From contig CM066918.1 of assembly GCA_033964015.1 (NCBI GenBank), forward strand, positions 496,001 through 560,000: DNA of 64,000 nucleotides, read 5' to 3'. Of the stretch, positions 1 to 11,694 are shown piece after piece; the stretch's first letter is position 1, and every line of letters begins with the position of its first letter. A program made the translations under genes and the position numbers. Source of the DNA: Scolanthus callimorphus. Lineage: Eukaryota > Cnidaria > Anthozoa > Actiniaria > Edwardsiidae. The notes under the pieces are model-generated. The model did not search any database. It had not been told where the DNA came from and saw nothing but the letters and a program-made list of their open reading frames with translations.

Positions 1-2026
1 TTTTCATATAGCTGCTAACAAGGCAATTGATCCAGGTACAGCATATTTTGGTTTAAATGGTGCCTATAACATCTCAACTTGTTAAAAATGTACTCTCCCA
101 TTGGGATGGAAAACCATGAAAAGCAAAACACAAGTAACATGCATACCTGCCATTCTCTGCAGGTTTTTCAACAAATCTCCCGGTCTCCAGGTTGAACCAT
201 CAAATCTCCTGGATTTTTGAACATATTCTATGATTCACAGTCAGGCACTAAAAAGTCAGCTAAAGTCTGTACCATTGGCGAAGATTCAGAGAGGGTTTGA
301 ATGTTTTTGAAAGGGATTCAGAAAAGTTTCGGGAAAGTGTCGGGGAAATGAGATGGTTCCGGACAAATTCTCAAGATATCAGAACTTCTGGGGTTGACAG
401 GTATGAACATGGGACTGAGTAATGTTGTTGCATCCAGTGAAGGTCGATAAGAATGTAAGACCTAGACATTTGTTGTATTGATGTGCTATGTGTTATTCCC
501 CAGAAACCTTCAAACAAGTGGCAAACACCATCACTGGTGTAAAGCTGAATGACCATGTAGTGGATGTTGTGTACAAGATGTTTGATGAAAATGGTAATAC
601 TATGATATATTAGGAACTGTAATGGACCAATGAAATAAGTTAAATCAGTTCTTTAAAACTCTACCCACTTTTGCACAAAATCATGTTATTAGCAATCACA
701 TTTCTTGTTACATGATTCACATTATATCATGATATAAATCACTGCCATCATCACCTGTCATCTAACATCACCACCATTGTCATTACTACCAACATCAAGA
801 CCAGCACCACTAACATTAACACCAACTCCATCATCAACAACATCACCAATAACATTAACATCAACATTAGAGCAGATTTCAGATGACTGTCGTGAGTAAT
901 TCGCAATTGCTCTGTAATTACTCCTATAGGTTTTATTCAGAATTTGTGAAGTCACTTTGTGATTGGTTTCAATACAGTCATATGAAATCCACTCTGTCAT
1001 CATCATTATGCACCAACATAATCACTGTTCTTCATCATCATCAATGTTGTTATCACTCTTACCCTCATTGTTGTTGTCCACCACATTGTTCTTACCACCC
1101 TTGTGACCCTTTATCTCAATTCCTCAGATGATGGAGAGCTTAGTCATAAGGAGTTCATATCTGTTATGAAAAATCAAGCAGTCAGAGGACTGGAAAATGT
1201 AAGTCATCAAAAAATGTGAACTCTTAGGCTCAGTAAGATGAAGGTAGAATGATACCAAGACAGTCAGGCACATAGCCAGCTCGCCTAGGTAAAAATTTCC
1301 ACGTTTTTTTTACTGAAAAAAACAGATGCAAACTTAAAATGAAATTTAAACCAGCCTTAACCATTAGTCACAGAAAAATGGAAATCTGGCTCACTCTGCA
1401 TCAGTAACGATTTTTTTCTGGCTGCGAGCCTGACAGGAAAGGTTTCCATTTGCATCTGTCTGTTGCAGTGCAGCAAAAATGCAACCAGCTTTGATCTTAC
1501 TGTTTATGGGCTCACATGAATGAACACTTGTATTTATTGTGCAAAATAACAAAAAAAAAAGATTGATATAAAAAAGTGTCTTCCATAAAGGATACTCTGC
1601 CTCCTCCCTAGGCAACTCTTTGGGCAAAAGGAGGAATTGATAGGGTTTGGGCTTCCTTTGTTTAGTGTTCAATGGACGTGAAGTCCCCCTTGCATCCCTA
1701 GAGGCCTTCGGCCGGTTCCTAGAAGGTCAGTTAAGAGTTATCTGTAGATAAATGCTTATTCAACGGATAAATCCTGAACAAATCCTATACAACAGATAAC
1801 TTTTATCCATGGATAACTTTATCCAACCTTTCAGGAACCGGCCCCTGGTTATGAAATGGTACTACAAATCTTATAACCTTTATACATTTATATTTATACA
1901 TTATATTTTCTTTCTCTAAAGCCTAAGGACACAGGTTTTGCCAAGCTGATGTCTGCATTGTTGCACTGTGCCAAACATCAGGTCTATGACTCCCTACACC
2001 CAAGGAAGAAAGGCGAAGAACAGTGA
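1..2026 (+). CDS. MICU1: Mitochondrial calcium uptake protein 1-like, 3' exons (partial)
   Basis: MICU1 is the EF-hand gatekeeper of the mitochondrial calcium uniporter in the intermembrane space. Four coding segments are seen: up to 35 (donor gtacag), 504-593, 1128-1198 and 1922-2026, with the stop TGA at 2024. Splice phases agree throughout (1, 1, 0). The join at 593/1128 creates a complete EF-hand loop, DENDDGELSHKE, with acidic or amide side chains at positions 1, 3 and 5, Gly at 6 and Glu at 12. It is followed by KEFISVMKNQAVRGLE and PKDTGFAKLM, which match the MICU1 end (MICU1 has RGLEKPKDMGFTRLM) better than MICU2 or MICU3. The last 17 residues are Lys/Glu-rich and differ from the vertebrate tail. 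The 5' part, including the transit peptide and first EF-hand, lies outside the window. The second intron (594-1127) carries CAT/CAC-rich simple sequence and a small foldback element. Confidence 0.88.
869..995. mobile_element. Short foldback element (MITE), TIR family GAGCGGATTTCA
   Basis: Inside a MICU1 intron. The ends are inverted: agagcagatttcagatgact on the left and agtcatatgaaatccactct on the right. The same termini bound elements at 35567-35820 and 59817-60061, where TA dinucleotides flank GAGC...GCTC, as expected for a Tc1/mariner-type MITE. This copy is short (127 bp) and has lost the right-hand TA. Confidence 0.65.
1710..1843. repeat. Small inverted-repeat element (ggccggttcct)
   Basis: The left end, ggccggttcctagaaggt, is mirrored by acctttcaggaaccggcc on the right. 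The centre is rich in ATCCA/TGGAT steps. It lies in the last MICU1 intron. A related end (ggggccggttcatagaaggt) occurs near 53808. Confidence 0.6.
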
Positions 2027-2740
2027 TCTAGGTAAAGGTTGGAGAGTGGTGGTAGGTACTGTATTATAGTGGTGGAGCAACCCTAGTATGAATATTGGCT
2101 GGTCAACAGACTACAATTCCAGGCAATTACATGCAGGGAAACTAAGTCAAGACTGAAAAATTAATAGTATCTTTCAATATAAGGGCAGTAGTCGAAACAT
2201 TCAAAGCAAGATGGGGACATAAGCTGTGTATGTGGTTGAAACTTTCTGTGTGCTTGACTGACACCCAATTTCGAGTGCTGTGCATTTGGACGAGAAAAGA
2301 CAATTATAAACAGACAATGTTGTTTGCAAAAATGCTATATCCTTGAAGTTATTGAAGAGTCTGAGGCATGATTGAACTTTTGTACTCTGGAAATTCTGTA
2401 GCTCCAGAGTTCCTGTCCATGAAAGAATGTGCCATGATTTTGTTCAAAATATCCCCCTATAATGAACAGTGGAGAAACACGAAACTTGTACTTGTCAAAA
2501 CTCAACAACAAAATATGTTATAGTGTTTGGAAATACAGGCGGGATTACACTTTTGCATAAAATAATTATTTATTTGTAAAAATCATTCATAACTCTACTA
2601 CATCGAAAAAATATCAGAGTAAAAATGCTATCATCAATGTCAAAGCAGCAAAGAGAAAATTTGATGCCATAAGTTTTTTTTATATTTTTCTGCCCCACCT
2701 GCCCATTTCTCTAAACCTCAGTGAGGACTCTGGAACTCAA

Positions 2741-2918
2741 GGATGGGTGATATTCGAGCAGCCTAAACCTGGAATTCCATGGTGGGTGGTGTAAAAGGAG
2801 GCCTGAATTCCAAAGTAAAGTGGGTGGTATAAGAGCAGCCAGGAATTTCAGGTTGGGTGGTATAAGAGAAACCTGGAATTCCATGGCGGGTGGTATAAGA
2901 CAGGCCGGAATTGTTGGG
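2741..2918 (+). repeat. Minisatellite, about 38-bp unit, about 5 copies
   Basis: The recurring unit combines gggtggtataagag with cctggaattccatgg. Copies vary by small indels. It lies downstream of the MICU1 stop and I see no coding role. Confidence 0.75.
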
Positions 2919-5900
2919 AGCAGTTGCGTTTTTTTTTTCTTACTAGGTGTCTGTGTCCAGTATTAATGAGGATAAATATTATTTTGACTACAATGGTTAA
3001 AACTCGGTCACCGTGCGTCCTGTAGCCCGTGCGCAGTGCCTCGTGGTCGGTGCTGACCAGCGGTGCATCGCTAATATCAGGCGCTTTGCTACATGTTGCA
3101 CGTGCTTGCTCGCTGGATCGTGCGATCTTGCAGGCTTCTTTGCTTGGTTCTAAGAGTTTCCCACACCTTATATATTAAATTCATCTGCATTTTGTGCCAA
3201 AACCTTGCGGTCTGTTCCTTACAGTGTACGCAGTTAAGAGAAGACTAAACCAGACAAGTTAACAAATACAAATACTTCCAGAGGTTTCGTAGCTTGATTA
3301 CTGGTGGCTTTGAGAGGCGCACCCTTGATCGACCTTTTGCGCGTCAAGTATGTCACTTGCGATTGCAGACTCGGAGTTTTTAACGAACAAATCAGCCACC
3401 AACAGCATAAAGCAGGCCAGAGGTTACAAACATGCACAGCTTCGCGTGTCAGTTCCCACATAAGTCCAGGGGCGTCCGCCTGTTCGGTTTAGCCCCCTCC
3501 ATCCTGCTGAGTCAGTTGCTGTGTAATGTAAAGTCTGCACTAAAAGGGGTCTTTCTTGCAAGATGTATTGTATTTTTGTTTGGAGCTATTGTATTCCATC
3601 TTATTATTTCGTTCTACGGTCGTTTGTCTTCTATTCAAATTGTCTTTATGCCTCTGGTGCCTTGCAACACAAAGAAAGAGCCACTAAAAGGTTTGCAAGT
3701 GCGCGCTCAAAATAAGGAGTAAGATAGATAGATAGTAAATGCACGTGAATCCCTAAAAACATGTTTAGGCTGAACAATGTAATGGCATATAAGCATTATA
3801 ACCTGGGTTAATGCCCTTTTTGAATATAAATATAAATATAATAATCATAATGTAAATACAATAAGTCAATATTCGCATATTCAGGGCCCGAGGCAACATG
3901 ACCTTGGTTTGGGATGAAAAAAACACTTTATTTTTAATGGATGACAGAACGAGGCAACTTGCTTTTAATGCTACAGTATTTTCTTACTAATCGTTTCCTT
4001 TCATGAATAACATTATAGCGTTATTACACTGACCACTTTTAAAGCTGCGATAGCCGTACTGCCGATAGCAAAGTGCTGCAAAATAGGAAATAACGCCCCT
4101 GACTGGCTACAGAGCTACACAGCCTCGCGTGTTTGTATTTAATGGCGCTCATGTGTGATATAGACACTTCTCATCTTTCTTGAATGATACTCAGCATGGA
4201 CATAATTACTCAATCGAACTCGACTCCCTGTGAGCCTATTGATGGGCGTGGTTCACACCCCTTAGAGAGTGCTTTGCCTAAGTGCACTCTACTCCACACG
4301 GACGTTGCCGCAAGGCGCGGTGTGAGTGAGTCCCCTTGATTACAGCTTATCTTACTGCTGCAGATGAACTGTTCATGGGTCATAGTGCATTTCGCTCTTC
4401 CTTTCGCTTAATTGACAACAAGTTGTTAAAACGTACAATGATTTGATTCTCGTTTCTTTTCAAATACCTTCCCTTTGCCCTGTTAATCCTATTACGTACA
4501 CGTTTGATCCACATGTGTCACATGTAGCCAATTTCACGATATTCTCTCGGGATCACTTTAAACTTCATCTTGTGGTCTAGACATGATGTATTACCGGCGT
4601 GTTACAATTTTATAATATTTCATCTAATGGACTCGATTATCGCCATTAGATGTGGCGGAAATGGCTTTCTCAAACTTTCCAAGAGTTACTCATTAAAGAT
4701 CTTTTATGTCCTTGAAAATTAAAGAATATATAAATATATGATCAATAGTATTGGGTGTCAGTGCTTTGAAGATACTTAATAGCTACTTAGAGTATCGCAA
4801 TTAAACGTCTACTCCGCATCTGCTTCTCTGTTTCGACGGTTTGATGCGCCGCGAGGGGTTTTGTCATGTGCGCTAATGTTTCACGGCAGCCGCTACTCCG
4901 GCACTTCCATTTCTCTTTCAACATTTGATACCATAGCCGTATCGATCGTCTATATCATGCAAAATTTATTCCAGGTATCAAGAACTAAATTAGAATTGTT
5001 CATAACAATTTCCTGCTATTGCCGCCAGCTATAAGATATGTCGCGATATTGTCTCAGCTGTGGCGTCCACAAAGTGGTACCGCTGATAGAATCTGATGCA
5101 GAAAAATCTAACCGAATTTCGGGTCCTTAATTTTTTTCACTCTCGTTAATTATGTGTTCTGAAGTAAAACGAAACCCTTCATTGTGGAGCATTCCCTGGA
5201 CTTCCAAGAATGTGAAGTAATATTCATTCTAATAACTTCTGCTTAATGCTCGAAATTCTGTAAAAGTTGGTTCAAATGTGTGCTCTTTATTTGCACAAGG
5301 AAATATTCTATCTGATTAGGCGCGAAGATAACCAAGTTAACCCTTTAATCAGTAACGACACTCTCCTACTAGACTTGTCAGTACTTGTTTCTGATAGTGC
5401 AAAAGCTCTTATGATTTTAGGTTTTCTCGATAAGTATTTTGCCAGCAGGCATAACTGCCTTGGAGTACGCGAATACTCAGGGGTGGAAGCTGAATAATGA
5501 ATAATGAATACACTTTTCTGGACTTTTCTGGATTTTAGAACGCATCACTGAAAATAAATCTTTAGGCATGTTCGTAGCATGTTCTTAAAATTTGGGTTAA
5601 TTTCAGGCTGAACGTTCTTATAAAAAAGGTTCTTATAAAAAAAGAGAGAGTGTAATGGGTCTTACGAACAAATGAATAATGAATAATTGCGTCGAAAAGT
5701 CGAGGAATAATGAATAAGAAATTCCTACAAATGAATAAGGAATAATGGTTGTGTTGTGTTAAAGAATAACGCCTAAAAACGAATAATTGAAGAAAAAATG
5801 TCAAAGAATAAGGAGTAATCAAGGTCCACTTATTCAGCTTTCACCTCCGAGAGTACCACGCGCAAGTTGCGCGAAATGGATTTACAGGGAAACAGCCAAG

Positions 5901-6888
5901 CTCGAATTATTGTAGGTTATGTGCCATTACTAAATAAAAGAGTGTTCAGCGCATTTTAGTATCCCTTGCCATGCAAAATAGCCTCTGGCAAAGTTTCAAG
6001 ACATGAGTTCGGGACATTGGCTCGGTCATTCACCATCCATCGCCCCAGGCTTCCTCGGTCGGGAGGTAGGCCAGGGCACTAAAACATAATTCTCAAATAG
6101 GAATCCAGAGACCGTGACAGCCTTGAAAAAACGTCATGCAGCTATTTTTTCTGACCCTGTGTTTTTCCGATCAATTTCCGTGTACCGTGCGCCTACAAAC
6201 GTCGAAATTAAGAGCGCGTTTCTCGTCCGGACCATGAGCTGCGCGGGTTTTCTAGTCAAGTTCATGTTGCAATCGACTACCAGAGTCCTTATCTCGGTTT
6301 TTACTGACCTTTTGGATCAGTTAAACCTCCGATAACTACTTTCCCACGCCCTTGTGGTTTATGTCTTGTAAAGAAAAAATATTTTTCCCTAACCAGTCAC
6401 AATCTGGTTATTTTCACGAGACTCATTTGTGACCATTTGTTGGTGATATAATTTCATGTTACCCTTTTTACCCCCAATTACCCAAAGAAGCAGAATACCA
6501 ATTGACGGTACTTACGTTTAAGCTTCTTAAAATGTGTTACAAATTCTGTGCTCTCGAAACACGACGAAAATAGATAACTTCGAGTGTCCTTCACTGCTTG
6601 GGCTTCAAGTGTGTAACAAATTTCAATAAGATTAGAGATACTCGGGACTATTAACCTGCTTATCCTAGAATCATGGAGGGCTTTCCTGTCTTATTGACCA
6701 TGAAGAAAATCAAGCGCGCTTTTACTTATTTTCCCTCTTTCCCCCTCGAGTTGGTACGAATCGCATGGAAAATGATGTAACAAAATATTTTAACCTCTAA
6801 ACGATCAATTTATTTTAAATTTCTGCTCACATTTTTGTAAGTTACCAATAAGTTCAAGTGCTTGCACTGCGAGTGGTTAAAAGAACTT

Positions 6889-7072
6889 ACACTACACCGT
6901 TTTCAAACGAAAACGGATACTTTTTGCTCCGGATACGGCTATCGTCCGCAATACAACGCCGAAAACGATTACCGAAAACGGCGAAAACAATACGAAAACG
7001 ATAAGTGTGGACGCAAATCTTTTTGAAAACGGAGCAAAAAGTATCCGTTTTCGTTTGAAAACGGTGTAGTGT
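6889..7072. mobile_element. Foldback MITE with about 43-bp arms
   Basis: The left arm starts acactacaccgttttcaaac and reads to tttttgctccg. The right arm is its near-perfect reverse complement, ending gaaaacggtgtagtgt. The inner part is GAAAACG-rich. This is typical of a non-autonomous element. Confidence 0.8.
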
Positions 7073-7625
7073 GGACGGGGTCTAAGTGCACAGAAAAACT
7101 CACTTAAAAGTAGCTTTTTCGTGCCGCCATATCCCCCACACCCCATCCGCCAGTAACATTTAGTTTTGCTGTTATTTATTTGCTAGAACTATTGCCCATA
7201 ATTGTATTATACCATAGTATAGTCGCTTCTCTGGAGGGATATGTTGGGTATGTTTTCCGATGTTTGGTATCCCTGTGTATATTTGGGAGAGGGGCCTGGG
7301 CAGTTTACGTACGCCACAGGAATCCCACAACCTCCACAAAATCCCGAATGAAAACTCCAAAAGGGGGTTTAAAATTTTCTTCCAATTAGATTCTCAAGTA
7401 CAGCTTTCTTATGATCGCCCGATTGAGCCGTGCTGCTAATAATAGTAAGGCCGTCGGACACGATGTCTACTTCGGTGAGAAAAAGGGAGACAATCGAGTA
7501 GTTTTTGTCTTTGTTTTGGCGCACCACAATTTATCTGCTGCTGCCCTTCATTTCCGCAGAAATTTGCACTAGACTGCTCGACGGCATATACAGCTATCCG
7601 GGAAATTTTAATTTTAGTGTGTTTT

Positions 7626-8010
7626 AGAGCGGATATGAGATGACTGTCGTGAGGAATTTCGAATTACTTTACATTCGTAGTTATTCGTCTTTCGGATGAG
7701 AAAATAAACTGAGGTCTGTTGACCATCTCACGACACTTAACCTGGATGTGAGGGACGTTAAAGAACCGCTGGGCTGGTCGAAGGCTATCCCCTGTGACAG
7801 AACGTACTGCACAATGATATACAACCCCATTGTGAACTGCATTCTAAAACTGCAGTCCGCATCTTAGAGATCAGACATCACACAAACTGTAAACCGGTTT
7901 GAACATTGATATGGAAATTGCGATATGTGCATACATTAGTGCATACAATCCCTCCTACACAATAGGTTTTATTGAGAATTAGTGTAATCTCATTTTATAA
8001 GAAATCCGCT
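7626..8010. mobile_element. Diverged longer member of the GAGCGGAT TIR family
   Basis: The left end, ta-gagcggatatgagatgac, resembles the 869-995, 35567-35820 and 59817-60061 elements. The right end, ataagaaatccgctc, is the inverted partner. The internal sequence shows little similarity to the shorter copies, so the boundaries are approximate. Confidence 0.45.
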
Positions 8011-8181
8011 CGATAACCAATTTCTGAAAAAAACGTCAAGCATTTTACTGTGACATTTGCACGTTAGCTACAAACGTGCAGGTCCGCTATGCACTGCCTA
8101 CACCCGGGGGGTACTTCCTTACAAGAGCTATACGGTTATGTGCCGCCAAACGGGGTCCCGATTTCTTCCTCCAGCCAAGTA

Positions 8182-8202
8182 CCCCCCCCCCCCCCCCCCC
8201 CC
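8182..8202 (+). repeat. Poly-C run (21 C)
   Basis: An uninterrupted run of 21 C, giving a G-run on the other strand. Its length is likely to be unreliable in assembly. Confidence 0.9.
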
Positions 8203-10741
8203 GCTTCTTCTATGAGGTTTTATTCGATTCGTTTAACTTTTTTTCGTTTAATTTTATGTGCTGTTTTTTATTGCATACACAATGACTGCAAACGCGTTAT
8301 CGCACCACTTGTTGTTGTTGATTTTACTCGCGTACCAGTTTGTGTGTTTGTTTCTCTGGCTAAACTGCTTGACCTTAGGGCACTTTAACTCTGAGTTACT
8401 TTAGCTCTAAGTCACTTTAGCTCTGAAAGAAACGCATCAAAGCACCTCGGCGGTAATGATTCTCTGCCTAACGCAAACTCACTTTCGAGCACTTAACCTG
8501 GCCCCAAGTTTTATCGAGTTAGAAATCATTTAGTAAGACTAAGTATTTACCCGAGAGAAAGCGTTATAACCAATCGAAAAATAAAGTTCCGACATAAATA
8601 ACATACATCCTTAAATCCTAGTGATTCGATTCATGTTCTGATTGCCAACAGGGAAGCCATTTAGCAGCATTTGTTTTCCTTTTTTTCCACATAATTTCTT
8701 GTAAGTTGTTCACAATGTACCAAGAGAAAAGGGAATCAGTTCAAATTAGATAAATTTGCGTTCCGACAGCGTAGGTGACAGACAAACAGATTTTTTTTCG
8801 AGACGTACAAACGCTTTACATTGACTTTTACCAACATTATTATAATCTTGAAATAAAAAATTATAAAAAAGGAGTCAAAACAATTTCCTTCTCAGATAGG
8901 ATTCATAGATGTGTTTTGCGATCCATCATTGTACGATCGCCGGAGGAGTTTATTAAAAAGAGGAAAACATCCTCTGTTATCATTCTTGTGAAATTAATGT
9001 TTTCCTTTTTTCAGTCATTTTCATTTCCTACCCCATTCTTCTTACTATTATTATTATTATTTATGTTATATATTATTATTATATTATTTGATATAATAGC
9101 TGGGCGGTTGTTATCCACCCTCTATGTTTGTTAGGCTCGATTTCCAGTCGTTATTTGGCTCCGGCCATGCGATCTACGCCCTCCCATTGCCACACCCTCT
9201 ATCTCTATTTAGATCATGCATGGGAGAGCAATTCAATTGAGCATTTTCTCTTGTCTGGAATAAATCTTTTATCTTTCGCCCTTCATTCCCGCAAGCAACT
9301 TGCAAGATAGTCACTCCGTCCAGTTATCGACTGACATGTGCCCGACCTTCCCTTTGATCCCAAGGCTTCTTACAAGCTACAAGATTTCTTACAAGGGCCG
9401 GAAATAATTATATTCCTGTTGTCGACCGGAGGTTTTCAAAAAGGGAGAAATCAGGCCTCCCGTCGACAAACGCACAGAAATGCGAAAATTCTCGAAACCC
9501 CTCGCTGTCTGGGGCGGGTTTAGGGGGATGGGGTGGGGGGCTGAAGGGGCAGTATCCCCCCATTCTTGGGAGATTGCTGAAGGAAATGTGCATTTTTTGG
9601 TCCCCATATTCTCATTATCGAGCCCCCCTTTCTGTAGTTTCTGGATCCGCTTCTGAGTGTGGACACGTAGGTTTGAGTTTTTGAGGAAGATCATTCTCGA
9701 AAAACTGCCCTGCGAGTAGTGGTTCCTTTCCGTCAGGGTTTTAATCATCTAGCAAAGTTGTTCGCGTGTCTGCTAGTTGATAAAAGACCCGAATAGAAAG
9801 GTACCTCTGTGCAGAGTATTCAAAAACACCAGTACGGCCGTTCTAGTATCAGAAAATTTAGTCATTCCATTTTTCCACTGTCAGTTTACAATCTTGCATG
9901 AGTTTACCTTTTCCTGAGAGATTTAAAATAAGTCAAAGAAATCATCTGATAAGTATGAGTGACAGCCATTACCATTAATTCACGTTTCTATTAATAATGA
10001 CAAATGCGAAAATGCTCAGATCAAGTTAAATGTTGACTTATAAAAGCGCAATTTAAAGGCTTTAGGTTTCCATGATAAAATAATAAGCGTAATCCCCCTC
10101 ACAAGAAAGTGGCATGCTTTTTATTCCTCTAATAGGATTTTTTCTGATCGACTTATTATAATCTGATGCACACTAACGAAAACTTGAAATTCAGATATAA
10201 GCGGCCAATATGCCCTAATAACGGGTTGCGCTAGAGAACCGTTTTTTATTGCTAAGGCTTTTTCCTTTAATTTTTAAATAACATTTCTTTACTTTGAAAA
10301 GTTAATAAAAGAGTTGATGAAATCTCGCCACCTCACTGACTGCACCGTGTACCTCCAACATGTTTTCTTTTACTCCTAAAAAATTCCCTTTTAATTTGTA
10401 CCCCTAAAGAGTCCATTGCGTCGGGAGAAAAAACCTTTTTTCGTAGACGATTAAGTGGCGTCTTTCATTAACTGCGAAAAAACGCTTGTATTTGCTTAGA
10501 GATAAGCTAAAACCGCAAATGGAGTAATGGGATTTTTATAGATGACTGTGTCTGCCATGTCTGCTCAAAACCCTTTTCATCCTGTTTTGAGTTTCACAAA
10601 AAGAAGAAAAGATAGGGGTATTTGATACCTATGGTATATTCATGGACTTCAATAATATCCATGTTTTTCAAGACTAGGACGCTCACATTAATGGATTCTT
10701 TAAGCCGTTTCTTGCATTTTGTATTATGACATTAGCGCCGT

Positions 10742-10757
10742 GGGGGGGGGGGGGGGG
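10742..10757 (+). repeat. Poly-G run (16 G)
   Basis: An uninterrupted run of 16 G in otherwise AT-rich intergenic sequence. Confidence 0.9.
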
Positions 10758-11466
10758 ACGTGAGGCGAAAACGTTCGACTACGTATTGCATACTGGCCTT
10801 AGCGCCTTCGTTTCTTTCTTTCTTTCTCTTTAACGCTCTATCGATATAACTGTAAACCATTATTATTAACGAGAAACTCCTAGCGCCATTTGGCTTTTTT
10901 GACCTGAACTCAATCTTTCAAATCTCGTTAGCGCATCCTACATGCATGTGTCAGTCACTCTATATCGTGAGTTAGTAACACGATAATCGTAACAATCATA
11001 CTGCACTAGATAGTTAGGATAAAAATACAAGGCCTTCCAGCAATATCCTCATGAATCCTAAGAAATTGCCACGATCGTATTCTTTCATCAGCTGAGCCGC
11101 CTGCTAGTCGCATATCACAGTCCGCGATAGCGAAATGCTGCTAGATCTTAGGAAAGTTCTCGCGCAATACTCGCGTGCAGCTGGAGCAATCAAGCAACAT
11201 TTCACCACCCCTCCCCTCACCTCCAGCCTCTATGTATCCACGTGCACATCACGTGGTTCGTAAGAGGATGTGACGTCACGGAATTAAAATTGCGCGCCAA
11301 CGTCACTGCAGTCACTGCTTTCCCGAGTTTTTCTCATGATTGGCGAGCAATGCCTAAACGGTAAAACTGCATTTATTCATACCTGTGCTCGGGAAGCAAT
11401 AATTTAGATCTACTGACTGAGTTTGTGAATAAAAGTTCTTATTTTTAGCGATCCATGTTTTTGCTT

Positions 11467-11694
11467 AAGCTTGGTGCACACTAGCGACATAACGACATAA
11501 CGACGTTATGTTGCAACGAAAAAAGTACGGGAAAATAATTGAAACAATCAATATTTTCCATGGATCTTCATTAAATTACTTCACCAAAGCAATCTTATGT
11601 TAATTTTTGATCACTTCAACTTCTTGAAACCACTAAATTTTGTTCGCGTGACATTTTTCTTATGTCGTTATGTCGCAAGTGTGCACCAGGCTTT
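11467..11694. mobile_element. Foldback MITE, family 'GGTGCACAC-GCGACATAACGACATAA'
   Basis: The left end, ggtgcacactagcgacataa, is inverted at the right as ttatgtcgcaagtgtgcacc (one indel). A second, inverted and left-truncated copy lies at 26924-27105 and shares the internal sequence around aatattttccatggatc. Confidence 0.8.

Noticed and set aside
3432..3722. 96-codon frame resembling a small membrane protein
   Set aside because: No homology that I recognise and no flanking signals; chance frame.
8775..9134. 119-codon frame with a hydrophobic end
   Set aside because: AT-rich; the hydrophobic part is a TTA/TAT simple repeat.
9389..9748. 119-codon - strand frame
   Set aside because: No recognisable motif, G-run-rich composition and no splice or neighbour support.
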